Notes under the pieces: model-generated
The model's input: the letters and a program-made list of their open reading frames with translations, nothing else
Told to the model about the DNA's origin: nothing
The model's database searches: none
From: Luzula sylvatica
Lineage: Eukaryota; Streptophyta; Magnoliopsida; Poales; Juncaceae
Assembly (NCBI GenBank): GCA_946800325.1
Contig: OX326957.1
Location: forward strand, 21,701,007-21,765,006
Reading direction: 5' to 3'
Length of the DNA: 64,000 nucleotides
In this document: piece after piece, positions 47,460-59,183 of the stretch
Numbering within the stretch: position 1 is the first letter of the stretch
Layout: every line of letters begins with the position of its first letter
Program-made: the position numbers and the translations under genes

Positions 47460-49620
47460 TAACATAATATATGATTAAATTTACCAGAATATACGATTAA
47501 ATTTAACAGAATATATGATTAAATTTAACAGAATATATAATTAAATTTATCAGAATATATGATTAAATTTAGCAGAATATATGATTAAATTTAGCAAAAT
47601 ATACGATTGAATTTAGCAAAATATAGTTAATTATCTGATGAACATGATCATTAATTTCACATAATTCAGCAAAATATATTATTGAATTTAGCAAAATATA
47701 CCATTAAATTTAACATAATATACGATTGAATTTACTAAAATATAGTTAATTATCCGACGAATACAATCATTAATTTCAAATAATTCACCAAAATATATGA
47801 TTGAATTTAGCAAAATATACGATTAAATTAACAGAATATATGATTAAATTTAACATAATATATGATTAAATTTAACATAATATATGATTAAATTTAGCAA
47901 AATAATACGATTGAATTTAGCAAAATATAGTTAATTATCTGATGAACATGATCATTAATTTCATATAATTCAGCAAAATATATTATTGAATTTAGCAAAA
48001 TATATGATTAAATTTAACAGAATATATGATTAAATTGAGCAAAATATACGATTGAATTTAGCAAAATATAGTTAATTATCTAATGAACATGATCATTAAT
48101 TTCATATAATTCAGCAAAATATATTATTGAATTTAGCAAAATATACGATTAAATTTAACAGAATATATGATTAAATTTAACAGAATATACGATTGAATAT
48201 AGCATAATATAGTTAATTATCTGATGAACATGATCATTAATTTCATATAATTCAGCAAAATATATTATTGAATTTAGCAAAATATACGATTAAATTTAAC
48301 AGAATATACGATTAAATTTAATAAAATATAGTTAATTATCCGATGAATACGATCATTAATTTAATACAATTCACCAAAATATATGATTGAATTTAGCAAA
48401 ATATACGATTAAATTTAACAGAATATATGATAAAATTGAATATAATATATGATTAAATTTAACAGAATATATGATTAAATTAAACAGAATATATGATTAA
48501 ATTTAGCAAAATATACGATTGTATTTAGCAAAATATAGTTAATTATCTGATGAACATGATCATTAATTTCATATAATTCAGCAAAATATATTATTGAATT
48601 CAGCAAAATATACAATTAAATTTAATAGAATATACGATTGAATATACTAAAATATAGTTAATTATCCGATGAACACGATCATTAATTTCATATAATCAGC
48701 AAAATATATTATTGAAATTAGCAAAATGTATGATTAAATTTAACAGAATATACGATTGAATTTACTAAAATATAGTTAATTATCCGATGAATACGATCAT
48801 TAATTTCATATAATTCAGCAAAATATATGATTGAATTTAGCAAAATGTATGATTAAATTTAACAGAATATACGATTGAATTTACTAAAATATAGTTAATT
48901 ATCCAATGAATACGATCATTAATTTCATATAATCAGCAAAATATATGATTGAATTTAGCAAAATATATGATTAAATTTAACAGAATATTCGATTGAATTT
49001 ACTAAAATATAGTTAATTATCCGATGAATACGATCATTAATTTCATATAATTCAGCAAAATATATGATTGAATTTAGCAAAATGTATGATTAAATTTAAC
49101 AGAATATACGATTGAATATATTAAAATATAGTTAATTGTCCGATAAATACGATCATTAATTTCATATAATTCAGCAAAATATATTATTGAAATTAGCAAA
49201 ATATACGATTAAATTTAACAGAATATACGATTGAATTTACTAAAATATAGTTAATTATCCGATGAACACGATCATTAATTTCATATAATCAGTAAAATAT
49301 ATTATTGAAATTAGCAAAATATATGATTAAATTTAGCAAAATATATTTTTGATTTCATATAATTCAGGAAAATATATTATTGAATTTAGATAAATATACG
49401 ATTGAATATATTAAAATATACGATTGAATCTAGCAAAATATATGATTGAATCTAACAAAATATAGTTAATTATCCGATGAACATGATCGTTAATTTCATA
49501 TAATTCAGCAAAATATATTATTGAATTTACCAAAAATATATTATAGAATTTAGTTAAATATACGATTGAATCTATCAAAATATACGATAGGATAAGATCA
49601 TATTCCTGTGCAAAATATAT
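47460..49620. repeat. Two-level satellite: 22-bp monomers in 119-bp higher-order units
   Basis: The monomer is AAAATATATGATTGAATTTA plus GC or AC. Every few monomers a block of about 53 bp occurs (GTTAATTATCCGATGAA, then GATCATTAATTTCATATAAT). Starts of that block are at 47626, 47745, 47930, 48071, 48212, 48331, 48538, 48657, 48775, 48894, 49012, 49131, 49250 and 49465. The spacings are 119, 185, 141, 141, 119, 207, then 118-119 six times, then 215; that is 53 bp plus 3, 4, 6 or 7 monomers. Short frames here are by-products. Confidence 0.9.
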
Positions 49621-51344
49621 TTTGCTATTTTGCACTCAAGAATATATTTTGCTTTATTTTCATGTTACTTATGTGTGTTAATTAAATCGAGTTATGTCAT
49701 CGAGATATTTGTGATGAAATTATGTGTGTAGGTATAATTTTCTTATAATAATAAGAATAATAATAATGATAATAAACATTAATATAGAGAAAGACAAGTC
49801 AGTCATAAAAACAACCAAACATAACAAAAATCCTTACTAACAAACCGACACATAACTGGACTCCAAAACTTAGCACCCAATTTATTCACTGGTTTTCCTC
49901 TAAACAAAGACCATATAAAAAGACCATAATTTGATGGACTCCTTCTCGAGCTCTTTATTCTCATGTAAATTGCAGATAGTCTTTGCACTGTGCCTAAATT
50001 GTTAAAGGACCCCTTATTCTGAAGTAAATTACAACTTTGTTAAGAATTGAGGATCTTTCTTGCAATTTTCAGTGACATGCCCATTGCTCCTCTATAATTG
50101 AACTGGAAAGAGATGGTTTAAATTTTTAAGAACAGCTTCGAGTGGCTGTGATTAAGCTCTTGCATAATCTCGCACATGTTGAGAAACACGAATAGCTTCT
50201 CCCGCGATATTTTGATTATTGCGACGCTATTGGCCGTCACTTCAGAAAATATTGATCTTTCGATATGTTTATTTCGTCCAATATGTTGTCACAGATTTTC
50301 TTCTCTCCCGCAAATAGTAGCTTCACCTGTTTGGGGAAAATCGGAAATTAGGAATTGGATTATTTGTTTGAGAGAATTGGGAAATGGAATACCGTGATGC
50401 GCATGAAGTAGATCCAGTTTGCGATTTTGGCCTCGAGAGTTTCAATTGCATTTTTTGCACGTCTTCTTTGCTTAGCTTCTCGACTCCGATTGTTACGGAG
50501 ACTCGACAATCTCTGAAAGAAAGGAACAATCAGAAATTTGGTACCGGTGTGTGTACCATGAGAATAAGTGCTGAACCTCGACCAATCAACATTCGTCGAG
50601 AGTATTCAGATCTTCAAAAGAATCTCTGAAAAAAAAATCTGTAAAACAGCTGTAATTCGTAAAAAATTGAAAATTAACTCAGAAAAAATTTGAAATTGCT
50701 GAAATTGTGAGTTGAATCGTGAAAAATCCATGCTCGAGAAACAAATCGTCAAAGAATCTCTGCAATTGTGAGATAAATCGTGACTTTTTAGTTAAAATCG
50801 TCAAATAAACCATGGAAATCAGAACAATCTCAAAATTATCAGCAAGAAAATCACAAAAAAAAACATGAAATCGCAAGTTCTAAGATCAGCAAGAAATCGT
50901 ACATGGATGGAGAGCGAGCGAGGTGCTGGAGAAGCTTTGTTTAGGTTTTTGCTTGAGGTTTTTGCTTGGGAGAGAAGCTTCGCTTAGGGTTTTTCTTGGG
51001 AGAGAAGCTTCGTTTAGGATTTTTCTTGGGAGAGAAGCTTTGTTTTTGCTTGAGATTTTTGTTTGAGGTGCTGGAGAAAGAGAAAGAGAAAGAGAAAGAG
51101 AAGAGTGACGCATGAGAAAGAGAAACAGAAGAGTGAGTGCAGATGGATTAGAGAGAGCAGAACCCATTTCTAGCTGGGTCGCCATGGCTTCCCACGCCGC
51201 AGAGAAGGGTGAAGGGTGAAGCGAGATTAATGGAAAGGGTGAGAGAGAGAAGGAAGGAAGGCGACAGCGTGAGAAGTGAAGTAACGAAGTTGAAAAATTA
51301 CGAAAATACCCCTCCGTCCGAGGGTGGATTCGTTTTGTGGATTT
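49621..51344. other. Gene-like but unidentified sequence, local tandem repeat
   Basis: 50000-50630 is less AT-rich and partly open on both strands (minus: VTIGVEKLSKEDVQKMQLKL at about 50490-50430), but I recognise no family. 50930-51065 has three units of about 29 bp with GGGAGAGAAGCTTCG and AGGGTTTTTCTT. 51080-51110 has an (AGAGAA)n tract. This may be captured host sequence inside the TIR unit. Confidence 0.4.
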
Positions 51345-51580
51345 TTTTTATATATATACATGTGTGTATGTGTGTTAAAAATAATATTTACTCCTGTAAT
51401 TAATATAATGACACAAAAGTTATATGTTGGAATATATAAATTAACCGTATGAATTCGATCGATTCAATTTAAACCGAATCAAGTAAGATCTAACTGAATT
51501 GAACTAGATTCAAACCGAATTGATGCGAACATAATTTTTGAACCGATTTTAAACCGAACCAAATAAATCCAAAATTCACA
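51345..51580. repeat. Right continuation of the duplicated segment
   Basis: TATATATACATGTGTGTATG and the next about 210 bp match 1038-1170 and 1238-1435. Together with 17124-27016 it rebuilds the left copy, so everything from 27057 to 51342 is inserted DNA. Confidence 0.85.
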
Positions 51581-52683
51581 TACAATATATTATAGTATTG
51601 TCCAACCGAACCGAATAATATGATAATTGAAATATTAAAATTATATAAATTTTGGATAATCGTCTTTACTTTCTCTAAATTAGGATACGCGTAAAAGGTA
51701 TTTATGGATATTTTAAATTCATAAAAATGTCAAAAGACTTTGGAAAATTAAATATGAAATATAGATGATTTTTTGGTCCAAAAAATTTAATACAATCCCA
51801 TGTAAATTAATTAAGTGAAAATAACATCTTGTTTAGAGATATCTTTTAATACTAAAAATTTGTTAGGGTTTTATGATGAAATTTTGTATCTTGAGCACGG
51901 AATCAAGACATTCCATTGAAAAATATTCTGACAATTCGAGAATCTCGAGATTGAGGTAGGGATAATTATTGCAAATGAAATACTTACTACAATCATCAAC
52001 ACTTGGAGGATTATAAACATTGTTTTGATATTTATTATATAATAAAATAAAATATATTCTGATAATCTTGAGTTGGTCATTGCTATATTTTTATTTTAAG
52101 AACCTTGTCTTATTCAAAGATTCGTCCCTGATGATCGTCACGATGCATGCATGTTTATCCCAAGAAGAAGGCTTGCTTCATCACAACAAATGCATTTTTA
52201 AGCAATCATGGCAGGTCTTTTTTTGATTTGATTATACTTTTTACAAGTCATGAAACTTGTGAGCGACCTTTTTATTTAGGGGTATTGATGCATGAAATTT
52301 CCTAAATGTAAAAGTACCAATCTTCATAATTATTTATAAAAAAAACAGAACTAAACTTCCTTATCACTTGCTATACCAAACCTAATTATAATGGACCACC
52401 AAATCAAACCATTTATTATTTAAGACTACTATTTGAGAAATTATACGGCATACTATTTCCTTTTTTAATTTCCCTAACAGATCAAATCTAAATTATTCAA
52501 ACATAAATTATTTTTTAGCTATCAATTAATCAATTAATTAAAATCATATACATACCATATTTATGGGTTTTATGGGCCTGCACAAGTTCGAAAACTTTTT
52601 AATATCCATTTTTTTGGTTATATTACTTTTTTGAAGGGGATTTTGTGGTCATATTTGAAACATGATTCTCAATTAAACTTTAA
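51581..52683. other. AT-rich intergenic DNA
   Basis: No gene or named repeat seen. Confidence 0.6.
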
Positions 52684-52720
52684 CTAGCATTATCTCGCGC
52701 AATTGCACGGGACGTCATGT
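52684..52720 (-). mobile_element. Helitron-like 3' terminus
   Basis: On the minus strand the sequence reads CCCGTGCAATTGCGCGAG, a short hairpin, then ATAATGCTAG followed by T. A GC-rich hairpin about 10 bases before CTAG|T is the typical Helitron end. The element would extend to higher coordinates. No helicase gene and no matching 5' TC end were found. Confidence 0.5.
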
Positions 52721-54160
52721 CTTTTTTATATATATTTTTTGAATATATTTAAATAAATTTTTTTGTTTGCGATATTGTTCTTTTTGTTGACGGAACTAAT
52801 TCTTTTCACATATCTTTTATCTCAAAATAAATTGAAGGTCCCATATGTTAGCTCCTTTTTCCACATCAACCCTTATTGTACTTCATTCTTGATCTGTCAT
52901 TTTTCTCTCAGTTCCATAATTTTTCCATAATTTTTGTAATTAAGTAATAAGTCGTTTTTAAATTGTCGTCACTAATCAAACAATTTCACTTTTCAACAGA
53001 AAATAACACTATCTCAAGATCTTCATAAAAATTGTCATTAATCAATAATGTACTATTATTGAATAGAGAAGATTTTAGCATTTATCCTTAGTACAAAAGT
53101 TTAAAGTAATCAATGATACTATTGTATTGTATGTTTGAATAAAAAGTAAAAACTCAAAATTATAATTAAATTATTATAGGTTATACATTAATCTCCTTCC
53201 TTCGCGAAAAAAGTTATTGTCCACACCAAAAATACTATTGTAATATATATACATTCACTAATTGTTATGATAATACATGAATATAACTTGGGTTGCAATA
53301 AAAACAAAATTATTAAAAAAAAATTAACAGCATAGTGTGATGTTCAAAAATATAACTATAGAAAGATATAATGTATAATATGCAAGGATTAATGTCATGC
53401 TTCCATAGAGTGAAAAAGTACAGCAAGGGAACTTATAACTAGCCCCCTCTTTACCCCACCGCATCCTCTAAATCATAGATTATTGATTAATGGTAGCATA
53501 ATATAGATTAACAAAAATACACCTATTAAATGTTTTTTTTTGAGAGAACACCTATTAAATGTTAATGTATATTGATTAAGAACTGTTGATATATATGTAC
53601 TTTAATTATATGTTAATTAATTATTAATTTATTATGGCTCCTTTCCTTCTTCTTCTTCGCTAGTGGCGACATCCATAGCGAGATAATGGCGCTTCTTCTT
53701 CTTCCCTTCTTCTTCGTTATCCATGACGTTCGCCTGGATAGTCGACAGTGACGGTAGACTTTGACAGTGCAATTTATTGCGTTCTTTTCTTCTTTTTTTC
53801 TTCGATCTTCTCCCCTCTTCAATCGATTTCCTTGTCAAAACCTCTCCACTTCTTTCATTACAAACCACAGAACTTCTTCTCTCACATCGTTCCTCTTTCA
53901 ATCTTTGTCAAAACCTTAAATCGCTGAAATTTGACTGACAATCGCTGGCCTTAAATCGATTAAATCAACTACCTTCAATCCTTAAATCGATTAAATCAAT
54001 GCTTCAATTCTTCAATTAAATCGCTTAAATCGACTAAATCGCTGGCCCTTCCTCGTTGCATCAATTTCAACTGGATATTCAACTGAAATTCGATTGAAAT
54101 TTGATTGAAAATCAACTCAAACTCTACCAAAAAATCGACTTAAACCTTATTAAATTTCCG
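52721..54160. other. AT-rich DNA and a purine/pyrimidine-biased stretch
   Basis: 53640-54160 has TTCTTCTTC-rich sequence giving Lys/Glu-rich minus-strand frames and many AAATCGATTAAAT words. No domain; probably leader-like or element interior. Confidence 0.45.
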
Positions 54161-54169
54161 ACCTCTAAT

Positions 54170-54365
54170 TCGACGAAGAGTTGCGAAGGGCTGTGCAGAG
54201 ATTAAGGGTTGTGAACCTACGATGAAGAGTCGCGAAGAAGGGTTGTGACGAAGAGTTGCAAAGAAGGGTTGTGAAGAAGAGTTGCGAAGAAAGGTTGCGA
54301 AGAAGAGTCTCAAAGAAAGGTTGTGAAGAAGAGTTGCAAATAAGGGTTGCGACGAAGGGTTCCTT
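54170..54365. repeat. GAAGAGTTGCGAAGAAGGGT minisatellite
   Basis: About nine irregular units of 15-24 bp built from GAAGAGTTGCGAAG and AAGGTTGTGAAGAAG. It produces an Asn/Ser/Phe-repeat frame on the minus strand that I do not regard as a protein. Confidence 0.85.
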
Positions 54366-56242
54366 CTCCCAATTTAGGATTTCTTTTCCCATAATTTAAT
54401 TCTTTCTTCTTCTCAAAACCCAGGAAACGATTTTAGGATCTTTTCAAATCTGAGAATCCAAATAACAGACTTGGATTTTCAATTACCTACTGTATCATGA
54501 TACAAAAAAAGCGTTTTTCGTTCGACGTATTTTAGGTCCTTGATTTATCAACGGAACCGTCAACTTCGATCACTGTTTCCAATACAAACTCGACTTGTAA
54601 TGATGATATTATACATAGCCTACGGGCATTGAAGCAAAAAAAAAATGAAGCAAAAAAAAAAAAAAAAATCCCCCATCTAATGAGATTTTGTATATATTTT
54701 AAAGCGAGTTTTACATTTTACACAAGTGGCCTAATTAAATTTAATATATACATCAATTTTTCAACTGCCCTATCACTAAAAACATAGATTATTTAACTAT
54801 TGATTAGGAATCTAATCAATCCACTAACATCAAATATGGAAATAATAGATTGTAGTGGAATAACAATAACTTTATTTTCCTTTTACTTTATTTTTTTTTG
54901 CATAAATTTTTTTCTTTTATAAAATAAATGGAAAACGTGATAGTTACCCTGATATTTTTCTTCTATTTCCGGAATATTATTAATAGATCTAATCCACAAC
55001 ATTGGGCCGTAATATTAAGCTTCCACGTCGTCTCTAATTTTTTCCTTCTTTTTTCCCCTTTCCCATTCCTCTCTTCATTCGTGCTCCAGAAAAGTGGAGA
55101 CAAGAGACAAGGAACAAACACAACTACCGACGAAACCCTAGCCAGGACGTGCCAAGTGCCGGCGACGATCGCGGACGAAGGTTTACAGCCGTGGTGGCTG
55201 CCTCACGATCCCTCTCTTCGATCTCTTGCTCTGTAAATCGCAAGTCTTACGTTCTCAGCGATCTACAGTAAGGTACTTTGATTTTGTCCCTTTTCTTCTC
55301 GATTCCTTTGATAATTTCGTTATTTCCTTTTCTTTTCGGTCATATAATTACGATTTATGTACGATTTTTGTCTGAACTTCTCTTGAAACGAATCTACTGT
55401 CAACTTCTTCGTTTTTGCTCCTCACTTCTCTCTATTTGGGGACTGATTTCGTCACAGTAAGGTACTTCGATTTTTTCCAATGATTTCTTCAAAGTTCGTA
55501 TCTCGATTTACAAAAAAATGCATGCATATTTGGTATTATTAGTTTCATTCTTCTCTGGTTTTAAGAAATAAGTACTATTTCCTTGATTTCTTCACAGTTA
55601 GTGCCTCGATTTACAAATAAATCGATGCAGATTTGGTATTATTAGTTTGATTTTTCGATGCTTTAAAGAAATAACTCATATTTCCTTTATTACTTCTGTT
55701 TTTTACTATTTGTGCTTACTGTTCTACATCATAGGTGGTTTTTTCTACCTTTTCTTCTAGATTCTTTGCTGATTTAGTTATTTTCTTTCTTCTCCCAATG
55801 ATATCATTACTATTTGTGCTGATTGGTTGCTCCGTCGCTCACGGCTAGCCAGACGCCTGGAGACACAACCCACTCCGCCACCAGACGCCTCTCCTCGCTC
55901 TCGCAGCCAGTTCTAAACCCTAAACCCTACATCAAGGGACGAGCAGACGCCACGCTGACATGAGACGCCGTACCATTAGCTTATTTGGTTTTGATTATGC
56001 AATTCTCATTATTTGGGAAAAAAATTAGGTTAAATTAAGGTTGAGGGTTAATTACATCTCTATCTTTTTACTGCTTTTGTTATTCAATGATTTCATCAGA
56101 GTTTCTATCTCAATTTACAAAGAAATCCATGCTGATTTGGTATTATTAATTCGATTTTTCACTGGTCTATACAAATAAGTAAAATTTTCTTAATTCATTG
56201 CGTTTTTTTTGTTTATTTCTGCTAACAGTTGTACATCATAAC
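54366..56242. other. Gene-leader-like region with diverged repeats
   Basis: 55030-55240 is GC-richer and resembles a plant first exon or leader (from 54928 a 102-codon frame, no known domain). 55430-56240 holds three diverged units of about 150 bp sharing TTTCTTCACAG, CGATTTACAAA and GATTTGGTATTATTA. No recognisable coding exon. Confidence 0.45.
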
Positions 56243-57276
56243 TGAAGGAAATACAATTTCAGGATCAACCGTAAAAGTGTACACGTGGATGAACGAATGT
56301 AAGCGTACATTCGTGGCCATAACTGTCAGTGGGAAAATCTGATTTGAATGGTTCAAATTGGGTTAGATAGATAATTGGATTATCTATAACCTTCATGTAG
56401 AAATATATTTCATATGAACGAAGTATCAGTGTCGTTTATGTGAAATACCGAAAGGGTGCAACAGTATGACATACAGTTAGTAAAACAGTCATAACTTTTG
56501 CATAAGAACTCCAATTGGGCTGGGCCAAATTGAGTTGTGTAGATAATAAGATTATCTACAACTTTCATGTTGGGTGATTTTCTGTCAGAGAAATTTATCA
56601 ATTTCGTCTGGACAGAATACTGACCAGGTTCATGCAGTATTCTGTGTGAAAGGATGTATATTGGATATACATGCCTTTTGGCTAATCCTGATCCTATTAG
56701 ATATAAATAGGATATTTTCTCTCTCCTGACTAAGCAATTCAATCAGAATTATTTTGCCAAATACACAAGAAAAAGAGCAAATTCAGATTTGATCTTTCGT
56801 GAGTGAAAAGGTACGAAGAGAGAGAAATCGAGAAAGGAGTTTCTCGAGTAATAGAGAATCGATTAGATCGGGCAAGTTCGCCGGTGCATCGTCTAGGCAG
56901 GTGCATCCGCGACCGACGTCTTACGAATCACCGTGGATACAAGTAGAGGAGTGACGTTTGTGACTCTTCGATTGTGATCGACTCGAGTAAGAAAGACGAT
57001 AGAAACGCTTGGATACACGAGGACGAAGTCGAGTGAACCGGCGTAATTAACGAATGGTGGAAGACGCGTGGTGTGGGACGCGCGGATTGTCACCAACGTG
57101 ACAGGAGATAGAAGGCGGCGATCAACCCTTCGTGTGCCATCAATTTGGCACTGGTATAGATCTATCCTTCTAATCGCATCGTACCCTCGAAGTCGTGGCG
57201 TGATCTCGGGAATCGGGGAACCGGACCGGGCCTTCATTCCGCTGCGCGGGCCCGGGGTCGAGGATATTCCCCAACA
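56243..57276 (+). mobile_element. Solo LTR, Copia-type
   Basis: Begins TGAAGGAAATAC, ends CCCCAACA, and is flanked by 5-bp duplication ATAAC (56238-56242 and 57277-57281). It shares its start and the GGACCGGGCC...CCGCTGCGCGGG 3' end with the LTR at 19309-20271 but differs in the middle and has no CGTCATGACG array. A TATA-like ATATAAATAGG is at about 56701. No internal region, so it arose by LTR recombination. Confidence 0.9.
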
Positions 57277-57651
57277 ATAACAATATCAATAATAGCTCAA
57301 ATATGTTTTCAGCCCCTCGATTATGTACAGATTCTTAATATTTTAGATTATGCGCAATATTTATACACAGTTTATGCGCAATATTTAAAATATGAATTAT
57401 TTCATATAATCAGGAAAAGAGAATCATGGTGAATATGGGGCTGAAGAGTCTTGGATGAAATTTAAAGAACAAGAGAGTAAATGAAAAAGGTAAATTTTCA
57501 TAAGATTTGGGTTTATATGCATAATAATCATATTTATATTTTTTCGATTAATTTATTACTAAAAAAGGCATGTTTTGTATATTATTTATTCTTAATTATT
57601 GATATTGTAATTTATAATTTTGCTTTAATTTTCTTCCTGTTCATTTTGAAG
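57277..57651. other. AT-rich; possible decayed upstream TGA exon
   Basis: 57440-57486 ends GAAAAAG|GTAAAT and could be the worn remains of the basic-region exon that precedes the exon below; identity is too weak to call. Confidence 0.25.
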
Positions 57652-58035
57652 GCATATGCGCAACAGTTCAAAAGTAGCGAGCTCAAGCTCCCACAACTCT
57701 AACAAGAGCTTCAACGTGCTCGCCAACAAGTATGTATTTCAGTTACTTTTTTTTTTAGTTATTTTAATTATCTTTACTGAATTATCTTTTCATAGGGTAT
57801 TTTCGTGGTTCAGGTTGTGATGCGATTCATTGTTTTCCATCTTTCAGGGTTTCGATGTGGTCATTTGCAGCAACAATGACGAGACATATTATGCATTATT
57901 TTAATTATCTTTAATGTATTATCTTTTTATAAGGTATTTTTGTGGTTCAGGTTGTGATGCAATTCATTGTTTTCCAACTTTCAGGGTTTCGTTGTGGTCA
58001 TTTGCAGCAGCAATGACGAGGCATATTATGCTGAT
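57652..58035 (+). pseudogene. TGA-type bZIP transcription factor fragment
   Basis: Exon 57652-57729, after an AG and before GTATG, reads AYAQQFKSSELKLPQL-stop-QELQRARQQ, the leucine-zipper exon of TGA factors (normally ending LEQELQRARQQ); the usual Glu codon GAA is TAA. After the intron, 57797 starts GIFVV, matching the GIF that follows in TGA proteins, and then homology fades. The intron end and following exon (57764-57895) are repeated once at 57899-58035. TGA factors bind TGACG in defence and hormone responses. The basic region and DOG1-like half are not found, so it is dead. Confidence 0.72.
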
Positions 58036-58802
58036 ACGGGCTTGGAGCGGTCAGAAACGGGCCTGCGATGTGTCTGGAGTGGTCCTGGGATGGGTCGGAA
58101 GTGAGTATTTTACGAGTCGGAGGCGGGTTTGGTAATAGTTAGAATGTCGGATTAGAGGTCATGTAATAGGCGACGACGTATCAGAGGCAATGGCGATGAT
58201 TTGGCTGTTTTCATTCAGACGATGACAAAGATCTTGTTGCTGCGAAGAAGTTGTGTATTTAAAAATCTGGGCAATAATTTATTTTTCAGAAATCTATTAT
58301 CCATAAAAAAGTCTCAAATATTTCATAATTTTGTTTGTATATTTTTTGTTTTGTTTCGGAAAAATTACGAAAATTTCCTTTGTCTTCTTCAGATAAAAGG
58401 AGTCGAGAGGATCAAGTCTTTGAATCGCCTCTGCGAATGGAAGGAGAGTGTGATGAAGGAGGAGGACGTGATGAACGAGGAGGATCAAGTCTTACGAAAA
58501 TGCCTCTTTCAACGCATCAAATGTTCCGATTCGACCAACAAAAAAACAATCCCTATTATGTTTTTTTAAACATAACTTGGTAGTTTATGTTATGCTTTGT
58601 TTTACATAATAATGAACTAAGCATCAACTGTGTCGGGAACAACCCAGATCAAATATATTTCATGTTTTTCAATTTAAGAAACAACAAAAATTCACACTCG
58701 CAAAGAACGTTTATGAACTCACCATAACTTGCAAAACCAATAACTCGCAAAACCAAAAACATATCTGAAATATAACTCATCAAATATTAAATCTCAAAAA
58801 AC
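58036..58802. other. Unidentified, partly open sequence
   Basis: 58390-58560 reads KRSREDQVFE and EGECDEGGGRDERGG in one frame and a Glu/Lys-rich protein in another. No family recognised. The rest is AT-rich. Confidence 0.35.
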
Positions 58803-58836
58803 AAACCCGCGCATTTGTGCGGGTCCAACGCTTGTT
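58803..58836 (+). mobile_element. Helitron-like 3' hairpin (degraded)
   Basis: CCCGCGCATTTGTGCGGG forms a GC-rich hairpin followed by TCCAACGCTTG. Helitrons end about 10 bases after such a hairpin in CTRR; here CTTG stands where CTAG is expected. It would be the right end of an element lying to the left. Confidence 0.4.
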
Positions 58837-59183
58837 CAATGTATTCTCTGCCAATTGTAAGTTCGTCTTTACAGGTGATGAGATTCTCATATAAAAAGAA
58901 GCTTGTCATATTCACCCAAACACTTAATCGTCATGATCATGATGTTTATGTTAAAACAAGGACATGTATCCTGATCGTGATCGATATTTTTCTTTATACG
59001 ATCATATATTTCAATAATGTGAAAAGTTTCGTTACTAATAAATGGTGCTAATTGCATTGTTTTTTCATAAATTACGAACTTGTTAGATTTTTGATATTCG
59101 ACAGATAAGTCTCATAACTACCAATTATCATAATTATTATAATAGAGGTACTAAACATTCATAATAGACTCTAAACACAGAAC

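Larger units (their letters stand above)
45551..51342. mobile_element. TIR-bounded non-autonomous unit with satellite core
   Basis: The left end reads GAATCCACAAATCGAATCCA (45576); the right end, reverse-complemented from 51342, reads AATCCACAAAACGAATCCA, and both then have CGGAGGG words. TA repeats lie outside both ends. Inside are a hairpin, the 22/119-bp satellite and gene-like fragments, with no transposase. The TIR match is short, so the class is open. Confidence 0.55.

Noticed and set aside
47460..49620. CRISPR-like array
   Set aside because: Repeats and spacers are both repetitive, AT-rich and of varying length; this is a plant nuclear satellite.
54165..54392. Ser/Asn/Phe-repeat protein on the minus strand
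   Set aside because: Pure minisatellite translation with no promoter, start context or homologue.
56410..57280. Frames inside the solo LTR
   Set aside because: LTR sequence with defined ends and TSD; no homology to proteins.
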